From Elusimicrobiota bacterium (lineage in GTDB: Bacteria > Elusimicrobiota > Elusimicrobia > UBA1565 > UBA9628): a stretch of DNA of 64,000 bases. How positions within the stretch are numbered: the first letter of the stretch is position 1; every line of letters starts with the position of its first letter. The notes under the pieces were generated by a model that was given only the letters and a program-made list of their open reading frames with translations, searched no databases and had not been told where the DNA came from. The stretch spans positions 83,548-147,547 of the forward strand of contig JAPLKL010000079.1 in the NCBI GenBank assembly GCA_026388095.1. Direction: 5' to 3'. A program made the position numbers and the translations under genes. Of the stretch, positions 17,068-25,526 are shown piece after piece.

Positions 17068-17804
17068 CGGAGAGTGTCCTCTTTGAGCGACGCCGCCCGC
17101 CGCCGGACCTCGGCGAGCTTGGCCGCGTCGCCGATGTCGTTGTAGTAGGCTCCATCGCTGCGCCAGGCCATGATGGCGGCGCCCTCGCCGGCCAGGCGCA
17201 GGTAGGTGCGGGTGATGGGGAATACCCCGCTCTCGCTGATGCGGGAGAGCAACTCGGGGGAGATCACGTGGATGCCGTTGAAAGCCATGCGGCGGGCCGC
17301 GGGCGCCTCGGCGGCGGCCCACTGCCGGCTGCCGTCCTTCAGGTTCTCCCGGCCGCAGAGCCGGCCGGACTCGTCGAAGAGCAGGTAGCGCTGGGTCGCC
17401 CGGTCCGAGACGGCCACAGTGGCCAGGGCGCCGCTGGCTTGATGGCTGCGATACATCTCGGCCAGGTCGATCTCGCTGTACACGTCGCCGTTGTGCAAGA
17501 AGAACGGCTGGCCGTCTGAGAAGAAAGCGGAGGCCTTCTTAAGGCCTCCCCCGGTGTCGAGCAGTTCGGTCTCGTGCGAGACCTCGACCGGCACTCCCAG
17601 GTCGCGGCTCTTGAGGAAGACTTCGACCTGCTCGGCCAGATGGAAGGTGTTGACGATGACCCCGTCCGCCCCGGCCTGGACCAGTCGCCGGATGACGAGT
17701 TCGAGCATGGGGGCCCCGGCGACTTCCACCAGGACCTTAGGGATGTTGTCCGTCAGGGGACGCAGCCGGCGGCCCTCGCCGGCCGCCAGCACCATGGCCT
17801 TCAC
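17064..17804 (-). CDS. sugar-1-phosphate nucleotidyltransferase, MurU-like
   Basis: A 246-residue nucleotidyltransferase: AMVLAAGEGRRLRPLTDNIPKVLVEVAG holds the nucleotide-binding loop (GxGxRLxPLT) and lysine, and HNGDVYSE is the metal-binding Asp motif. Its length and partner gene fit MurU, which makes UDP-MurNAc from MurNAc-1-phosphate during cell-wall recycling; substrate choice is inferred from context. The start is the GTG at 17804, sharing GTGA with the stop of the upstream kinase gene and giving the expected V/M-KAMVLAAG N-terminus. Translation is probably coupled. Confidence 0.85.
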   Translation of the reverse strand: MKAMVLAAGEGRRLRPLTDNIPKVLVEVAGAPMLELVIRRLVQAGADGVIVNTFHLAEQVEVFLKSRDLGVPVEVSHETELLDTGGGLKKASAFFSDGQPFFLHNGDVYSEIDLAEMYRSHQASGALATVAVSDRATQRYLLFDESGRLCGRENLKDGSRQWAAAEAPAARRMAFNGIHVISPELLSRISESGVFPITRTYLRLAGEGAAIMAWRSDGAYYNDIGDAAKLAEVRRRAASLKEDTLR

Positions 17805-19240
17805 GTGACCGGGACCGAGGTCTCTTCCTTCTCCAGCTCCCGGTGCCGCAGTTCGACCTGGGCGTCGTACTTCTCGCGCAGATGGCGGGCCAAAGCCTCG
17901 GCACAGTAGACCGAACGGTGCTGGCCGCCGGTGCAGCCGAATGCGACCATGAGGTCCGTGAAATTGCGGCTGCGGTAGTTCTCCACGGACTGCCCGATGA
18001 GGGCGCAGGCGTGCTCCAGGAAGCGCCCCACCTCGGTCTCCTTCTCCAGGAAAGCGATGACCTCGGCGTCCCTGCCGTTGAGCTTGGCGTACTGGCTGTG
18101 CTTGCCGGGGTTGGGCAGGGCCCGGCAGTCGAATACGAAGCCTCCGCCGTGGCCTTTTTCGTCGGTAGGCACGCCCCCGCGGTAGGAGAAGCTCTGGATG
18201 CGCACGATGAGGCGCAGGGATGCGCTGCCGTACTGGCGCAGGGTGGAGGAACCCACCATGCTGCGGAAGACGCCCATGAGCGCGGGCAGCTTGACCGGAA
18301 GCTCCGTGGAGCGCAGGAGGTACTCCAGGTTGCGGATGGCGTAGGGGATGCTCTGCAGGAAATGAGTCTTGCGCTCGTAGAAGCCGCGCAGGCCGTAGGC
18401 GCCCATGGCCTGCATGATGCGGATGTAGACGAAGGCGGGATAAAGCTTGAGGAATTTGGCCCGGTCGATGGGCGCCAGCTCGCAGGCGCTGTCCAGGTAG
18501 AGCTCCAGGAGCTCCTCGCGCAGGGCGAAGGGAAGGTCGGCCTTGGCGTCGAAGAGCAAGGACGCGATGTCGTACTGCAGGGCGCCCTTGCGGCCGCCCT
18601 GGTAGTCGATGAACCAGGGAGAACTCTCCCTCACCATGATGTTGCGCGACTGGAAGTCGCGGTAGAGGAAGTAGTCCCGGTCCGCTTCGAGCAGGAGCTC
18701 GGTGAAGCGCTTGAAATCGTTCTCCAGGGCCTGCTCGTGGAAGGGGACGTCGGCCAGTTGGAGGAAGTAGTACTTGAAGTGGTTGAGGTCCCACATCATG
18801 GACTGCTTGTCGAAGCTCTTGCGCGGGTAGCAGTCCTTGTAGTCGAGGGTCTTTCCGGCCGAGATCTGGATGCTGGGCAGAGCCTTGACGACCTTGCGAT
18901 AGACCGCGAGCACGCCAGGGGCGAGGACGGCCTGGACTCGGTTGGCGCTCAGGTATTGGAAGAGGTTGGTGTCGCCCAGGTCCTCTTCGAGGTAGATGCC
19001 CTTCTCGAGTTCCTCGGCGTATATCTCCGGGACCGGCAGGCCGGCTGAGCGGAAGTGCCGGGAGAAGGCGAGGAAGGCCTGGTTCTCCAGGCGGTCGGAG
19101 TTGACCGCGCCGATGACGCCGCGGTCTCCGCCTTGGATTCGGTAGAGCCTGCGGCTGGAGCCGTCGCCCTTGAGCGGGGCGGAGGACTCGGGCGGCCGGC
19201 CGTACTTCTTCTCGAACAGCTGCTTGAGTGCCTCTTCCAT
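17801..19240 (-). CDS. AmgK-like sugar kinase fused to RapZ C-terminal domain
   Basis: 479 residues in two parts. Residues 1 to about 330 are an aminoglycoside-phosphotransferase-type kinase like AmgK (anomeric kinase for MurNAc/GlcNAc): the catalytic loop is YRDFQSRNIMV and the metal motif is FIDYQGG. Residues about 345-475 match the C-terminal domain of RapZ, the amino-sugar-sensing RNA adapter that controls GlmS in enterics: FVFDCRALPNPG and AFGCTGGQHRSVY. No RapZ Walker-type N-terminal domain is present. The arrangement ties muropeptide sugar recycling to a sensor domain. The message may be leaderless (TACAAT 9 nt upstream of ATG). Confidence 0.85.
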   Translation of the reverse strand: MEEALKQLFEKKYGRPPESSAPLKGDGSSRRLYRIQGGDRGVIGAVNSDRLENQAFLAFSRHFRSAGLPVPEIYAEELEKGIYLEEDLGDTNLFQYLSANRVQAVLAPGVLAVYRKVVKALPSIQISAGKTLDYKDCYPRKSFDKQSMMWDLNHFKYYFLQLADVPFHEQALENDFKRFTELLLEADRDYFLYRDFQSRNIMVRESSPWFIDYQGGRKGALQYDIASLLFDAKADLPFALREELLELYLDSACELAPIDRAKFLKLYPAFVYIRIMQAMGAYGLRGFYERKTHFLQSIPYAIRNLEYLLRSTELPVKLPALMGVFRSMVGSSTLRQYGSASLRLIVRIQSFSYRGGVPTDEKGHGGGFVFDCRALPNPGKHSQYAKLNGRDAEVIAFLEKETEVGRFLEHACALIGQSVENYRSRNFTDLMVAFGCTGGQHRSVYCAEALARHLREKYDAQVELRHRELEKEETSVPVT

Positions 19241-19249
19241 TCTGAGGCC

Positions 19250-19255
19250 ATTGTA
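19250..19255 (-). promoter_or_regulatory. extended -10 promoter, leaderless-type
   Basis: The minus strand reads TGG-TACAAT, 9 nt, then ATG at 19240. The TGn extension strengthens the -10 call. No ribosome site lies in between. Confidence 0.55.
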
Positions 19256-19338
19256 CCATACCGCGGGTCGGACCCTGAAAGCCGGAGGCCTGAAAATGTA
19301 TCATAGGTGAACCGCCACATTCTATAAGGAGAACTAAT

Positions 19339-20268
19339 ATGAAATTCAAGGATTTCGACGAGCTCGTCAGGATGGTGAAAGGCAAATCCAACCGCATCGT
19401 CTCCCCCGGCGCCAACAACGCGGAGGTCATCGAGGCCATCAAGATCGCGGACGGCTACGGCCTCATCTCCGGCGGCGTGCTCATCGGCGACAAGGCCCAG
19501 ATCGAGTCTTTGGCCGCCGGGGCCAAGCTGGATCTCAAGAAGTTCGAGCTGGTGGACTGCCAGGACAAGGCCGAGATGTGCAAGCTGGCCGTGGCCTTCA
19601 TCAAGCAGGGCAAGGGCGATTTCCTGGTCAAGGGCGGCGTGGACACCGCGCTCTACGCCAAGGCCATCTTGGACAAAGAGGCCAAGCTGGTGCCCGAGGG
19701 TGGGACTTTGAGCCACGTCGTGCTCTTCCAGACCTCCCACTATCACAAGCTCTTCCTCGTTACCGATGCGGCTCTGCTCATCTCCCCGACCTTGGAGCAG
19801 AAGAAGAAGATCATCGAGAACGCGGTCGGCCTCATGCGCGTCTTGGGCGTGGACCGGCCCAAGGTCTCCGTGGTGTGTCCGGTCGAGAAGGTCAATCCTA
19901 AGGTGCCCAGCACCGTGGACGCAGACGAGCTCTCCAAGATGAGCCGCGACGGGCGCATCCAGAACTGCGTAGTGGAGGGGCCCTACGACATCTACATCTC
20001 GGTTGACCGCAAGCTGGCCGACGAGAAGGGCGTCAAGGGCGGCGAGGTTCCGGGCCAAGTGGACGTCATGCTCCTGCCGGACCTCGACGCGGCCAACCCG
20101 GTCTACAAGTGCATTACCTATTTTGCCGAAGGCATGAAATCGGCCGCGCTGGTCGTCGGGGCTACGGTGCCGGTGATCTTGCCCTCGCGCACGGACCCGC
20201 CGCTCACTAAGGCGCTCTCGATCGCGCTGGCTTCCTTCATGAAGGACCAGAAGAAGGTCGCGGCCTAG
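19339..20268 (+). CDS. phosphate acyltransferase (phosphate butyryltransferase-like)
   Basis: A 309-residue PTA/PTB-family enzyme that swaps CoA for phosphate on an acyl group, giving an acyl phosphate for ATP formation by a kinase. Family hallmarks are VSPGANNAEVIEA near the N-terminus, GGVLIGDK, VEGPYDIYISVDRKLADEKG and the C-terminal ARTD-type loop PSRTDPPLTKALSIALA. The length fits Ptb rather than the longer two-domain Pta. No acetate or butyrate kinase gene lies in the window, so its partner must be elsewhere. The start has AAGGAG and it is divergent from the kinase/RapZ gene. Confidence 0.85.
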   Translation: MKFKDFDELVRMVKGKSNRIVSPGANNAEVIEAIKIADGYGLISGGVLIGDKAQIESLAAGAKLDLKKFELVDCQDKAEMCKLAVAFIKQGKGDFLVKGGVDTALYAKAILDKEAKLVPEGGTLSHVVLFQTSHYHKLFLVTDAALLISPTLEQKKKIIENAVGLMRVLGVDRPKVSVVCPVEKVNPKVPSTVDADELSKMSRDGRIQNCVVEGPYDIYISVDRKLADEKGVKGGEVPGQVDVMLLPDLDAANPVYKCITYFAEGMKSAALVVGATVPVILPSRTDPPLTKALSIALASFMKDQKKVAA

Positions 20269-20269
20269 G

Positions 20270-20599
20270 TCATACCCGGCAGTCGCAGCCCTTCCGCCGC
20301 AGGAGTTCTCTCTGCGTGCGCGGGGAGTCCACGAAGCGGCCCTGGCGGCCTAGCCCTTTGGCTAGGTGCCGGGGCAGGGGGCTATGATGTCTATAGCCCC
20401 GGCGCAACATTTCCGCGACCTCCATTGTGTGCCGCGCAAACAGGGCCTTGAGCCGGCCCTGCCAGCGCAATGTCTCGGGGTGGCGGGAGTAGCCTTTCTT
20501 GTTCCGGGTGATGACGCTCCAGATCGCATGCAGTTCCCGATGCTCGCCCAGGAGGTGGCCCCGGCACAGGAGCCGCGGCGGGATGTCCCAGATGCGCAT
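20270..20599 (-). CDS. pyrimidine-dimer DNA glycosylase-like protein (Pyr_excise family)
   Basis: A 109-residue protein whose opening MRIWDIPPRLLCRGHLLGEH and the following HAIWSVITRNKKGYSRHPETLRW match the small family annotated as endonuclease V/T4 DenV-type pyrimidine-dimer glycosylases. The C-terminus has the typical RRKGCDCRV cysteine pair. It would act in base excision of UV-damaged DNA; whether these short members are active glycosylases is not established by the sequence. The -10 box TATGAT lies 10 nt before ATG and there is no ribosome site. Confidence 0.75.
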   Translation of the reverse strand: MRIWDIPPRLLCRGHLLGEHRELHAIWSVITRNKKGYSRHPETLRWQGRLKALFARHTMEVAEMLRRGYRHHSPLPRHLAKGLGRQGRFVDSPRTQRELLRRKGCDCRV

Positions 20600-20609
20600 G
20601 GCTCAGCAT

Positions 20610-20615
20610 ATCATA
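20610..20615 (-). promoter_or_regulatory. -10 box, leaderless-type
   Basis: The minus strand reads TATGAT, 10 nt, then ATG at 20599, with no ribosome site. Confidence 0.4.
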
Positions 20616-20694
20616 TCGGATGTTTTGAGGTTCTTTTGACAGCCGTGGGGTAAAATTGTTTTAGTCACGCTTGATGATCCCAAAGGAGAAACCA

Positions 20695-21171
20695 ATGACT
20701 AGAAGGACTTGGTCCATCGCCGCCGTTCTGGGAGCGGCCCTGCTGGCGCCTGCCGTCTGCCGGGCTCAGGAAGAAGCGAATCAGATCGGAGTCGGCGCCT
20801 ACATTGGCACCCCCTTCGGTTTCTCCGCGAAGTATCTCATCGACAAGCGCAACGCCGTGGACTTGGCTCTCGGCGAGCAGGGCGGCAGCCTGGATTTCCA
20901 CTTCGATGTGCTGACCCATTTCCGGGATCTTCCCAAGCAGCCTCCGAAGGGCAAGCTGGCCCCCTATCTGGGCTTGGGTCTTAAGATCAAAGACGAGGAT
21001 GAGACTCTCATCGGCATGCGCTTCCTGGGCGGCGTCGCCTACATCATCGAGAAGACTCCCTTGGAGGTCTTCGCCGAGATCGCCCCGGTCCTGCGCATGG
21101 CCCCCAGCCTGGGCAGCAACCTCGACGGCGGCGTGGGCCTGCGCTACTACTTCGGACTCGCGAAGAAATAG
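20695..21171 (+). CDS. small outer-membrane beta-barrel-type protein
   Basis: 158 residues. A signal peptide (MTRRTWSIAAVLGAALLAPAVCRAQ) is followed by alternating strands rich in aromatic and small residues (GVGAYIGTPFGFSAKYL, APYLGLGLKI, GMRFLGGVAYII) and a last strand ending in RYYFGLAKK. It looks like a small outer-membrane barrel or porin-like protein; the exact family is not recognised. The ATG at 20695 is chosen over an in-frame ATG eight codons upstream because AAAGGAGA lies directly before it. dinB follows after 8 bases. Confidence 0.65.
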   Translation: MTRRTWSIAAVLGAALLAPAVCRAQEEANQIGVGAYIGTPFGFSAKYLIDKRNAVDLALGEQGGSLDFHFDVLTHFRDLPKQPPKGKLAPYLGLGLKIKDEDETLIGMRFLGGVAYIIEKTPLEVFAEIAPVLRMAPSLGSNLDGGVGLRYYFGLAKK

Positions 21172-21179
21172 CGGCCGCC

Positions 21180-22259
21180 GTGCCCGACTCCCAGTCCACC
21201 GAACGGCTCGTCATGCACGTGGACATGGACTGCTTCTTCGCCGCGGTGGAGGAGCGCGCCGACCCCAGCCTCAAGGGCAAGCCGGTGATCGTGGGCGCCG
21301 ATCCCAAGGGCGGGCAGGGCCGGGGGATCGTGGCCACCTGCAACTACGAAGCCCGGCGCTACGGCCTGCACAGCGCCATGCCTATCTCCACAGCTTATCG
21401 CAGATGCCCCAACGGGGTCTACCTGCGGCCGCGCTTCTCCCTCTACAGCGAGGCCAGCCGAAAGGTGATGGACATCCTCCGCCGCAGCGCCGACGTGCTG
21501 GAGCCCGCTGGCATAGACGAGGCCTACCTCGACGTCTCCAGTCGGGGCAGCTTCAAGGCCGCCGGGGAGCTGGGACGGGAGATCCAGGAGCGGATACGCG
21601 CCGAAGCCGGGCTCTCCGCCTCGGTCGGCGCGGGCCCCAACAAGCTCATCGCCAAGATCGCCAGCGACCACCGCAAGCCGGGGGGCTTGACCGTGGTCAT
21701 CCCGCGGCGCGTGGCCGAGTTCCTGGGGCCCAAGGGCGTAGGCGCTCTGCGGGGCGTGGGCCCCAAGACCAAGGAGCATCTCGAAGGCCTGGGCTTGCGG
21801 ACCATCGCCCAGCTCCTGGGCGCCCCTGAGTCGAGGCTCATCCAGGAGTTCGGCAAGTTCGGCGGCTTCTTGTGGCGCGAGGCCCGGGGCCTCGACGACC
21901 GTCCCGTAGACCCGGACTGGGTGCAGAAATCAATCGGGCGGGAGCACACCTTCGAGACCGACACCGCGGACCTCGAGCGGGTCCACGCGCGCCTGCGTGA
22001 CTGCGTGCGCGAGGTTCACCAGGAGATGATCGCGGACGGCCACTGGTGCCTGACCTTGTGCGTCAAGGTGCGCTTCGAGGGCTATGAGACTCATTCCCGG
22101 CAGACGACCTTGAAGCTTTCCACGGGAAGCCTGGCTCAGCTGGACAGCGGGGCTTTGGCCTTGCTCGAACCCTTCCAAAGGCAGGGCAAGCGCTTCCGCC
22201 TCATCGGTTTCTCCGTCTCGAACCTGGTCCCGCCCGAGGACCTGCTGCCTCTGACCTAA
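21180..22259 (+). CDS. dinB: DNA polymerase IV (Y-family)
   Basis: A 359-residue translesion polymerase. The palm carries HVDMDCFFAAVEE (first metal Asp) and PAGIDEAYLDVS (catalytic Asp-Glu). GVGPKTKEHLEGLG is the helix-hairpin-helix of the thumb, and the little-finger domain follows. It starts with GTG 21180 eight bases after the barrel gene; ATG 21213 would begin right at the first strand and is less likely. Its last four bases overlap the convergent membrane-protein gene. There is no visible LexA-type operator in the gap, which is too short to hold one. Confidence 0.93.
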   Translation: MPDSQSTERLVMHVDMDCFFAAVEERADPSLKGKPVIVGADPKGGQGRGIVATCNYEARRYGLHSAMPISTAYRRCPNGVYLRPRFSLYSEASRKVMDILRRSADVLEPAGIDEAYLDVSSRGSFKAAGELGREIQERIRAEAGLSASVGAGPNKLIAKIASDHRKPGGLTVVIPRRVAEFLGPKGVGALRGVGPKTKEHLEGLGLRTIAQLLGAPESRLIQEFGKFGGFLWREARGLDDRPVDPDWVQKSIGREHTFETDTADLERVHARLRDCVREVHQEMIADGHWCLTLCVKVRFEGYETHSRQTTLKLSTGSLAQLDSGALALLEPFQRQGKRFRLIGFSVSNLVPPEDLLPLT

Positions 22260-24115
22260 GCCTTCTTCCGGTTCTTGATCAGGCCGTGGATCTTCTTGGC
22301 CGCCCAGGCGAAGGGCTTGACGAAGGGGCAGTCCAGCAGGTTGTTCAGGGCCTGCTTGAGCGGGGACTGCGCCACCACGGGAGTCGGGCTCACGGGATAG
22401 CCGCCTTGGAATTCGGGGGTCGCGGCCACGGCATCGTCGGCCATGTACATGATAGGCCGGCGATTGGCCTTGAGGCTGACGAGGTAGATCATGAGATCGA
22501 GGGTCTGCTGGATGGCGAAGGTGGCCCAGAACATGGGCATGCCGCCGGATCCGAAGAACACGCCGGTCAGGCAGAAGAAAAGGTCGCGGATCTGCTGGAT
22601 GGCGGAGCGCTGCCAGCGCGAGATGCGGCCGTTGTCGTAGAGGGCGTTGAGGCCCTGGTAGCCCAAAGAGCCGAAGAACGAGCCGACCACCGTGGAGAGG
22701 CCCATGGCCTTCCAGTAATCCAGGGACCACGGCGGCACGGTCTTGGGCAAAGCGGTCCAGGCGATGAAGCGGAAGAGGGCGCCCCAGAACTGGCCGTAGA
22801 TGAGGTTGAATATGGACTGGTAGTTGAGGCCTTTCTCCTTGCCGAGCTTGTTCTGGAAGTTGGACCAGGTGTTGATCCAGAGGCCGTGGAACACGTTGAG
22901 GCCGATGGACACGACCAAAGCCGCGATCAGGGCCAGGGGGTGGCCGGTGTACATGCTCCCCCAGACCCCGATGGTCATGACCGTGGGCACGGCCTTGGAG
23001 ACCACGCCGCCTACGAGCTCGGATGTGGTGGGGGCGGTGTAGGCGTTGTAGATGGTCTTGCCGAGATAGGCGAGCTGGCGGAAGGGCCAGGTGACGGGCT
23101 CGATGACGTAGCGCCACAGGCGGCTGTTGACGACCGCCGTCTTCTGCTGCTGCGCCGTGGCGGCCGGACCGGTCTCAGCCGGCTTGGGAGCGGGCTTCCA
23201 GTCGACGGATATCTTCTCGACTTCGAACTTGGCGGTGACGCCCATGCCGCGCAAGGACTCATTGACCTGCTTGGCGTCCGCGTCCGTGATGCTGCCTGCG
23301 GGCGCGTTCTTGGCCAGGATGAGGCGCACGCGGCCGAGCTTGTTGAGGCTGTCCTTGAGCTCGGGGTTCGCGGCCAAGGTCTGGGGGAGCTCGGCCAAGG
23401 TGGTGACCACCGGGGCCAGGTTGGCGCGGGTGATGTAGATCTTGGTCTTGGCCAGGGCCGCGGAGGTCTCGGCCTGGGGGACGGCGATGGACTGGGTCTG
23501 CTCGGGAGCGGCAGGCTTGAGGCCGGAGGCGAAGGCTTGGTCCGGCGTGACCGCGGCCGAGATCTCCGCGGAGTCGGCCTTGGCTTTGGAGCCGGTGAAA
23601 ACGGTGTCGAGGACCTGGGCCTTGCCCGCCGAGTCGTTGGCTTGGGAGATCCGCTCTACGCCGGCCTGCAGGACGAGCTGCGCGGAGACGATCTCGGCAG
23701 GGGTCTCGGTCTTCGAGGTCTGCGGGGCGGCCAGGCGGAGGGGGGCGGAGACTGAGACCGGGACTGCGGCCTGCGTGAGCTGGATGGCTTGGGTGGGAGC
23801 GTTTTGGGGGATGACGACTGGGGCGGTCTTGCCGGCCTCGACCACCGAGGGGGCGGCGGGCATGACCTTGATGGAGCCGGAGAGGCTGGCCGGGGAGAGC
23901 TGGATGCTGCCTGGGTTGACCTGGATGAGGGAGACGCCGGAGCTGCCGGTCTTGCCGGTGGCGGGGGAACCGGTGTCGGAGACGGGGGTGTTGACGCTGG
24001 CGTTGGCGCCGGCGTAGCACTCGAGGCCGGGGGAGATGAAAACGAGCGCGAAGCTGAGCGCCACGCTCGTCGAGGCCTTGATGAGTCTTCGGGTCTTGTC
24101 CATCTTATTGCCCAT
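22256..24115 (-). CDS. large protein with signal-type leader, Ala/Pro/Val-rich region and C-terminal membrane domain
   Basis: 619 residues. A hydrophobic N-terminal segment after basic residues (KTRRLIKASTSVALSFALVF) looks like a signal sequence. Residues about 35-270 are Ala/Pro/Val/Thr-rich and low in charge. Residues 330-590 hold about six hydrophobic segments (ALIAALVVSIGLNVFHGLW, AMGLSTVVGSFFGSLGYQG, DLFFCLTGVFFGSGGMPMFW), ending in a basic KNRKKA tail. No family is recognised. The leader closely resembles those of the amylase and PPK2 genes in this window. CATACT lies 9 nt before ATG, so it is probably leaderless. ATG 24103 is an alternative start. Confidence 0.65.
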   Translation of the reverse strand: MGNKMDKTRRLIKASTSVALSFALVFISPGLECYAGANASVNTPVSDTGSPATGKTGSSGVSLIQVNPGSIQLSPASLSGSIKVMPAAPSVVEAGKTAPVVIPQNAPTQAIQLTQAAVPVSVSAPLRLAAPQTSKTETPAEIVSAQLVLQAGVERISQANDSAGKAQVLDTVFTGSKAKADSAEISAAVTPDQAFASGLKPAAPEQTQSIAVPQAETSAALAKTKIYITRANLAPVVTTLAELPQTLAANPELKDSLNKLGRVRLILAKNAPAGSITDADAKQVNESLRGMGVTAKFEVEKISVDWKPAPKPAETGPAATAQQQKTAVVNSRLWRYVIEPVTWPFRQLAYLGKTIYNAYTAPTTSELVGGVVSKAVPTVMTIGVWGSMYTGHPLALIAALVVSIGLNVFHGLWINTWSNFQNKLGKEKGLNYQSIFNLIYGQFWGALFRFIAWTALPKTVPPWSLDYWKAMGLSTVVGSFFGSLGYQGLNALYDNGRISRWQRSAIQQIRDLFFCLTGVFFGSGGMPMFWATFAIQQTLDLMIYLVSLKANRRPIMYMADDAVAATPEFQGGYPVSPTPVVAQSPLKQALNNLLDCPFVKPFAWAAKKIHGLIKNRKKA

Positions 24116-24275
24116 CCTCGCGATAGTATGGGTCCGCGAGAGAAAGAATGGCTGGGCCCAAGGGGCAGGGGGCCTTGATTTTAGGGCCCTGTGCAGCTTG
24201 GGACCTTTGCCGGACTCTCCAATGCTAGCTTAGCCCCAAAAGCCGGGATTGGCAAGGTTTTTTTCTGGGGTGCGT

Positions 24276-25508
24276 CTAGGCGGCGCGGGAGAAACACCGC
24301 GCGGCCAAGCTATCCAGCCGCGCCATGGCGCCCTTGTCGCCGAAGCGCACGAACTCGGGGTCGCGGAAGAAGGTCGTGAACACCGCGTAGGAGCCCCAGG
24401 CCACCACCAGCACCGACGTGGTCAGGATGGTGTAGAACCTCTGATAGCCGAAGCTCGCGAACAGGCCGAACTGCATGGTCAGGCTCGAAAGCTGGTAGAG
24501 GTGCATCATGGTGTTGTGACCGATGAATCCCACCTTGCGCATCTTGTTGATGGCCGGGATCAGCGGCCCGCCCGAGAGCATGCCTTGGAGTATGTTCAGG
24601 AATATGAGGCCGATGCCGGACCAGGTGTAAACCAAGGGGTTCTCGCCCAGAGGCCCCAGAACCAGACGGTTGAGGAACTCGAAGCCGCAGAGCTGGAAGT
24701 ACACGAAGAAGAGGTCCCCGAAGTAGGCTTTGTATATGCGCAGGAGGCCGGTCATCCTGCCCAGGAACTTCATGTAGGTCTGGCCGAACACCGTGAAGAT
24801 CGCGTCCTGGAACTGGTACCAGGACGTGGAGAGGATCGCCCGCATCACGGGCAGCTCGCCTTTCTGCACGCTCGTGATCATGAAGCCCAGGCGCACCACC
24901 AGGTTCAAGCCGAAGGTCTTGTAGTAAAGATAGCGGAAGTCCTGCTGGTTCGGCTTGGTCATGCAAGACCTGAAGATGGCCTTCATGTTGCGGAAGAAGT
25001 CCATGTCGAACTCGACGAGGCCCTTCTTCTTCGGCACCGGCTTGTCGTGCGCCTCGGCCTTGGCAAGCTTCTCTTTCCGATACTGCTTCTTCTCGTGGTC
25101 GTCGAGGAAATAGCCCTTCAGGTCCTCGAAGAAGGCGGTCTCATGCAAGGACACCTTGCAGCAGACCGCGTCGTGGAAGCGGCTGCGCAGCGTGCGGATG
25201 AAGTTGCGGTCCTCGGGGGATATCTCGGTGAGCAGGTTGCTGCCCATGCCCTCGGAATAGGTGCGCGTGGGATAGACCACCATGAAGACCCGGTCCGCGC
25301 CGGCAAGGACTTTGTGGTTGTCTTCCAAGAAGAGGTCTGAGTGGCAGACCCTGCGCAGGTTCCCGTTGCCCTGATGGTCGAGGTCCGCGCCTTGGCAGAG
25401 GTAGTAGGCCCGCTCGAAATGAGTCGCGGTCTCACCTTTGACCGCGGTGTCCACGGCCAGGATCACGGCGCTCCTCGGGTCGATCTGCGGGCCGCTGGGC
25501 TTATGCAT
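24276..25508 (-). CDS. multi-segment membrane protein with cytoplasmic N-domain, unknown
   Basis: 410 residues. The first 190 are soluble (AVILAVDTAVKGETATHFERAYYLCQGADLDH, then HDAVCCKVSLHETAFFEDLKGYF). The rest includes several hydrophobic stretches (LVYTWSGIGLIFLNILQGML, TTSVLVVAWGSYAVFTTFF). No recognised family or motif. It lies 18 bases downstream of a GH13 glycosidase on the same strand but has its own TATAAT promoter in that gap. A role in glycan handling is only guilt by association. Confidence 0.6.
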   Translation of the reverse strand: MHKPSGPQIDPRSAVILAVDTAVKGETATHFERAYYLCQGADLDHQGNGNLRRVCHSDLFLEDNHKVLAGADRVFMVVYPTRTYSEGMGSNLLTEISPEDRNFIRTLRSRFHDAVCCKVSLHETAFFEDLKGYFLDDHEKKQYRKEKLAKAEAHDKPVPKKKGLVEFDMDFFRNMKAIFRSCMTKPNQQDFRYLYYKTFGLNLVVRLGFMITSVQKGELPVMRAILSTSWYQFQDAIFTVFGQTYMKFLGRMTGLLRIYKAYFGDLFFVYFQLCGFEFLNRLVLGPLGENPLVYTWSGIGLIFLNILQGMLSGGPLIPAINKMRKVGFIGHNTMMHLYQLSSLTMQFGLFASFGYQRFYTILTTSVLVVAWGSYAVFTTFFRDPEFVRFGDKGAMARLDSLAARCFSRAA

Positions 25509-25519
25509 GGGGCCTCTAC

Positions 25520-25525
25520 ATTATA
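25520..25525 (-). promoter_or_regulatory. -10 box, leaderless-type
   Basis: The minus strand reads TATAAT, 11 nt, then ATG at 25508. It lies in the 18-base gap after the glycosidase stop, so it is a likely internal promoter. Confidence 0.5.
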
Positions 25526-25526
25526 G

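Noticed and set aside
20636..20656. TTGACA and TAAAAT as a promoter for the barrel gene
   Set aside because: The two boxes are only 9 nt apart, too close for a sigma-70 promoter.
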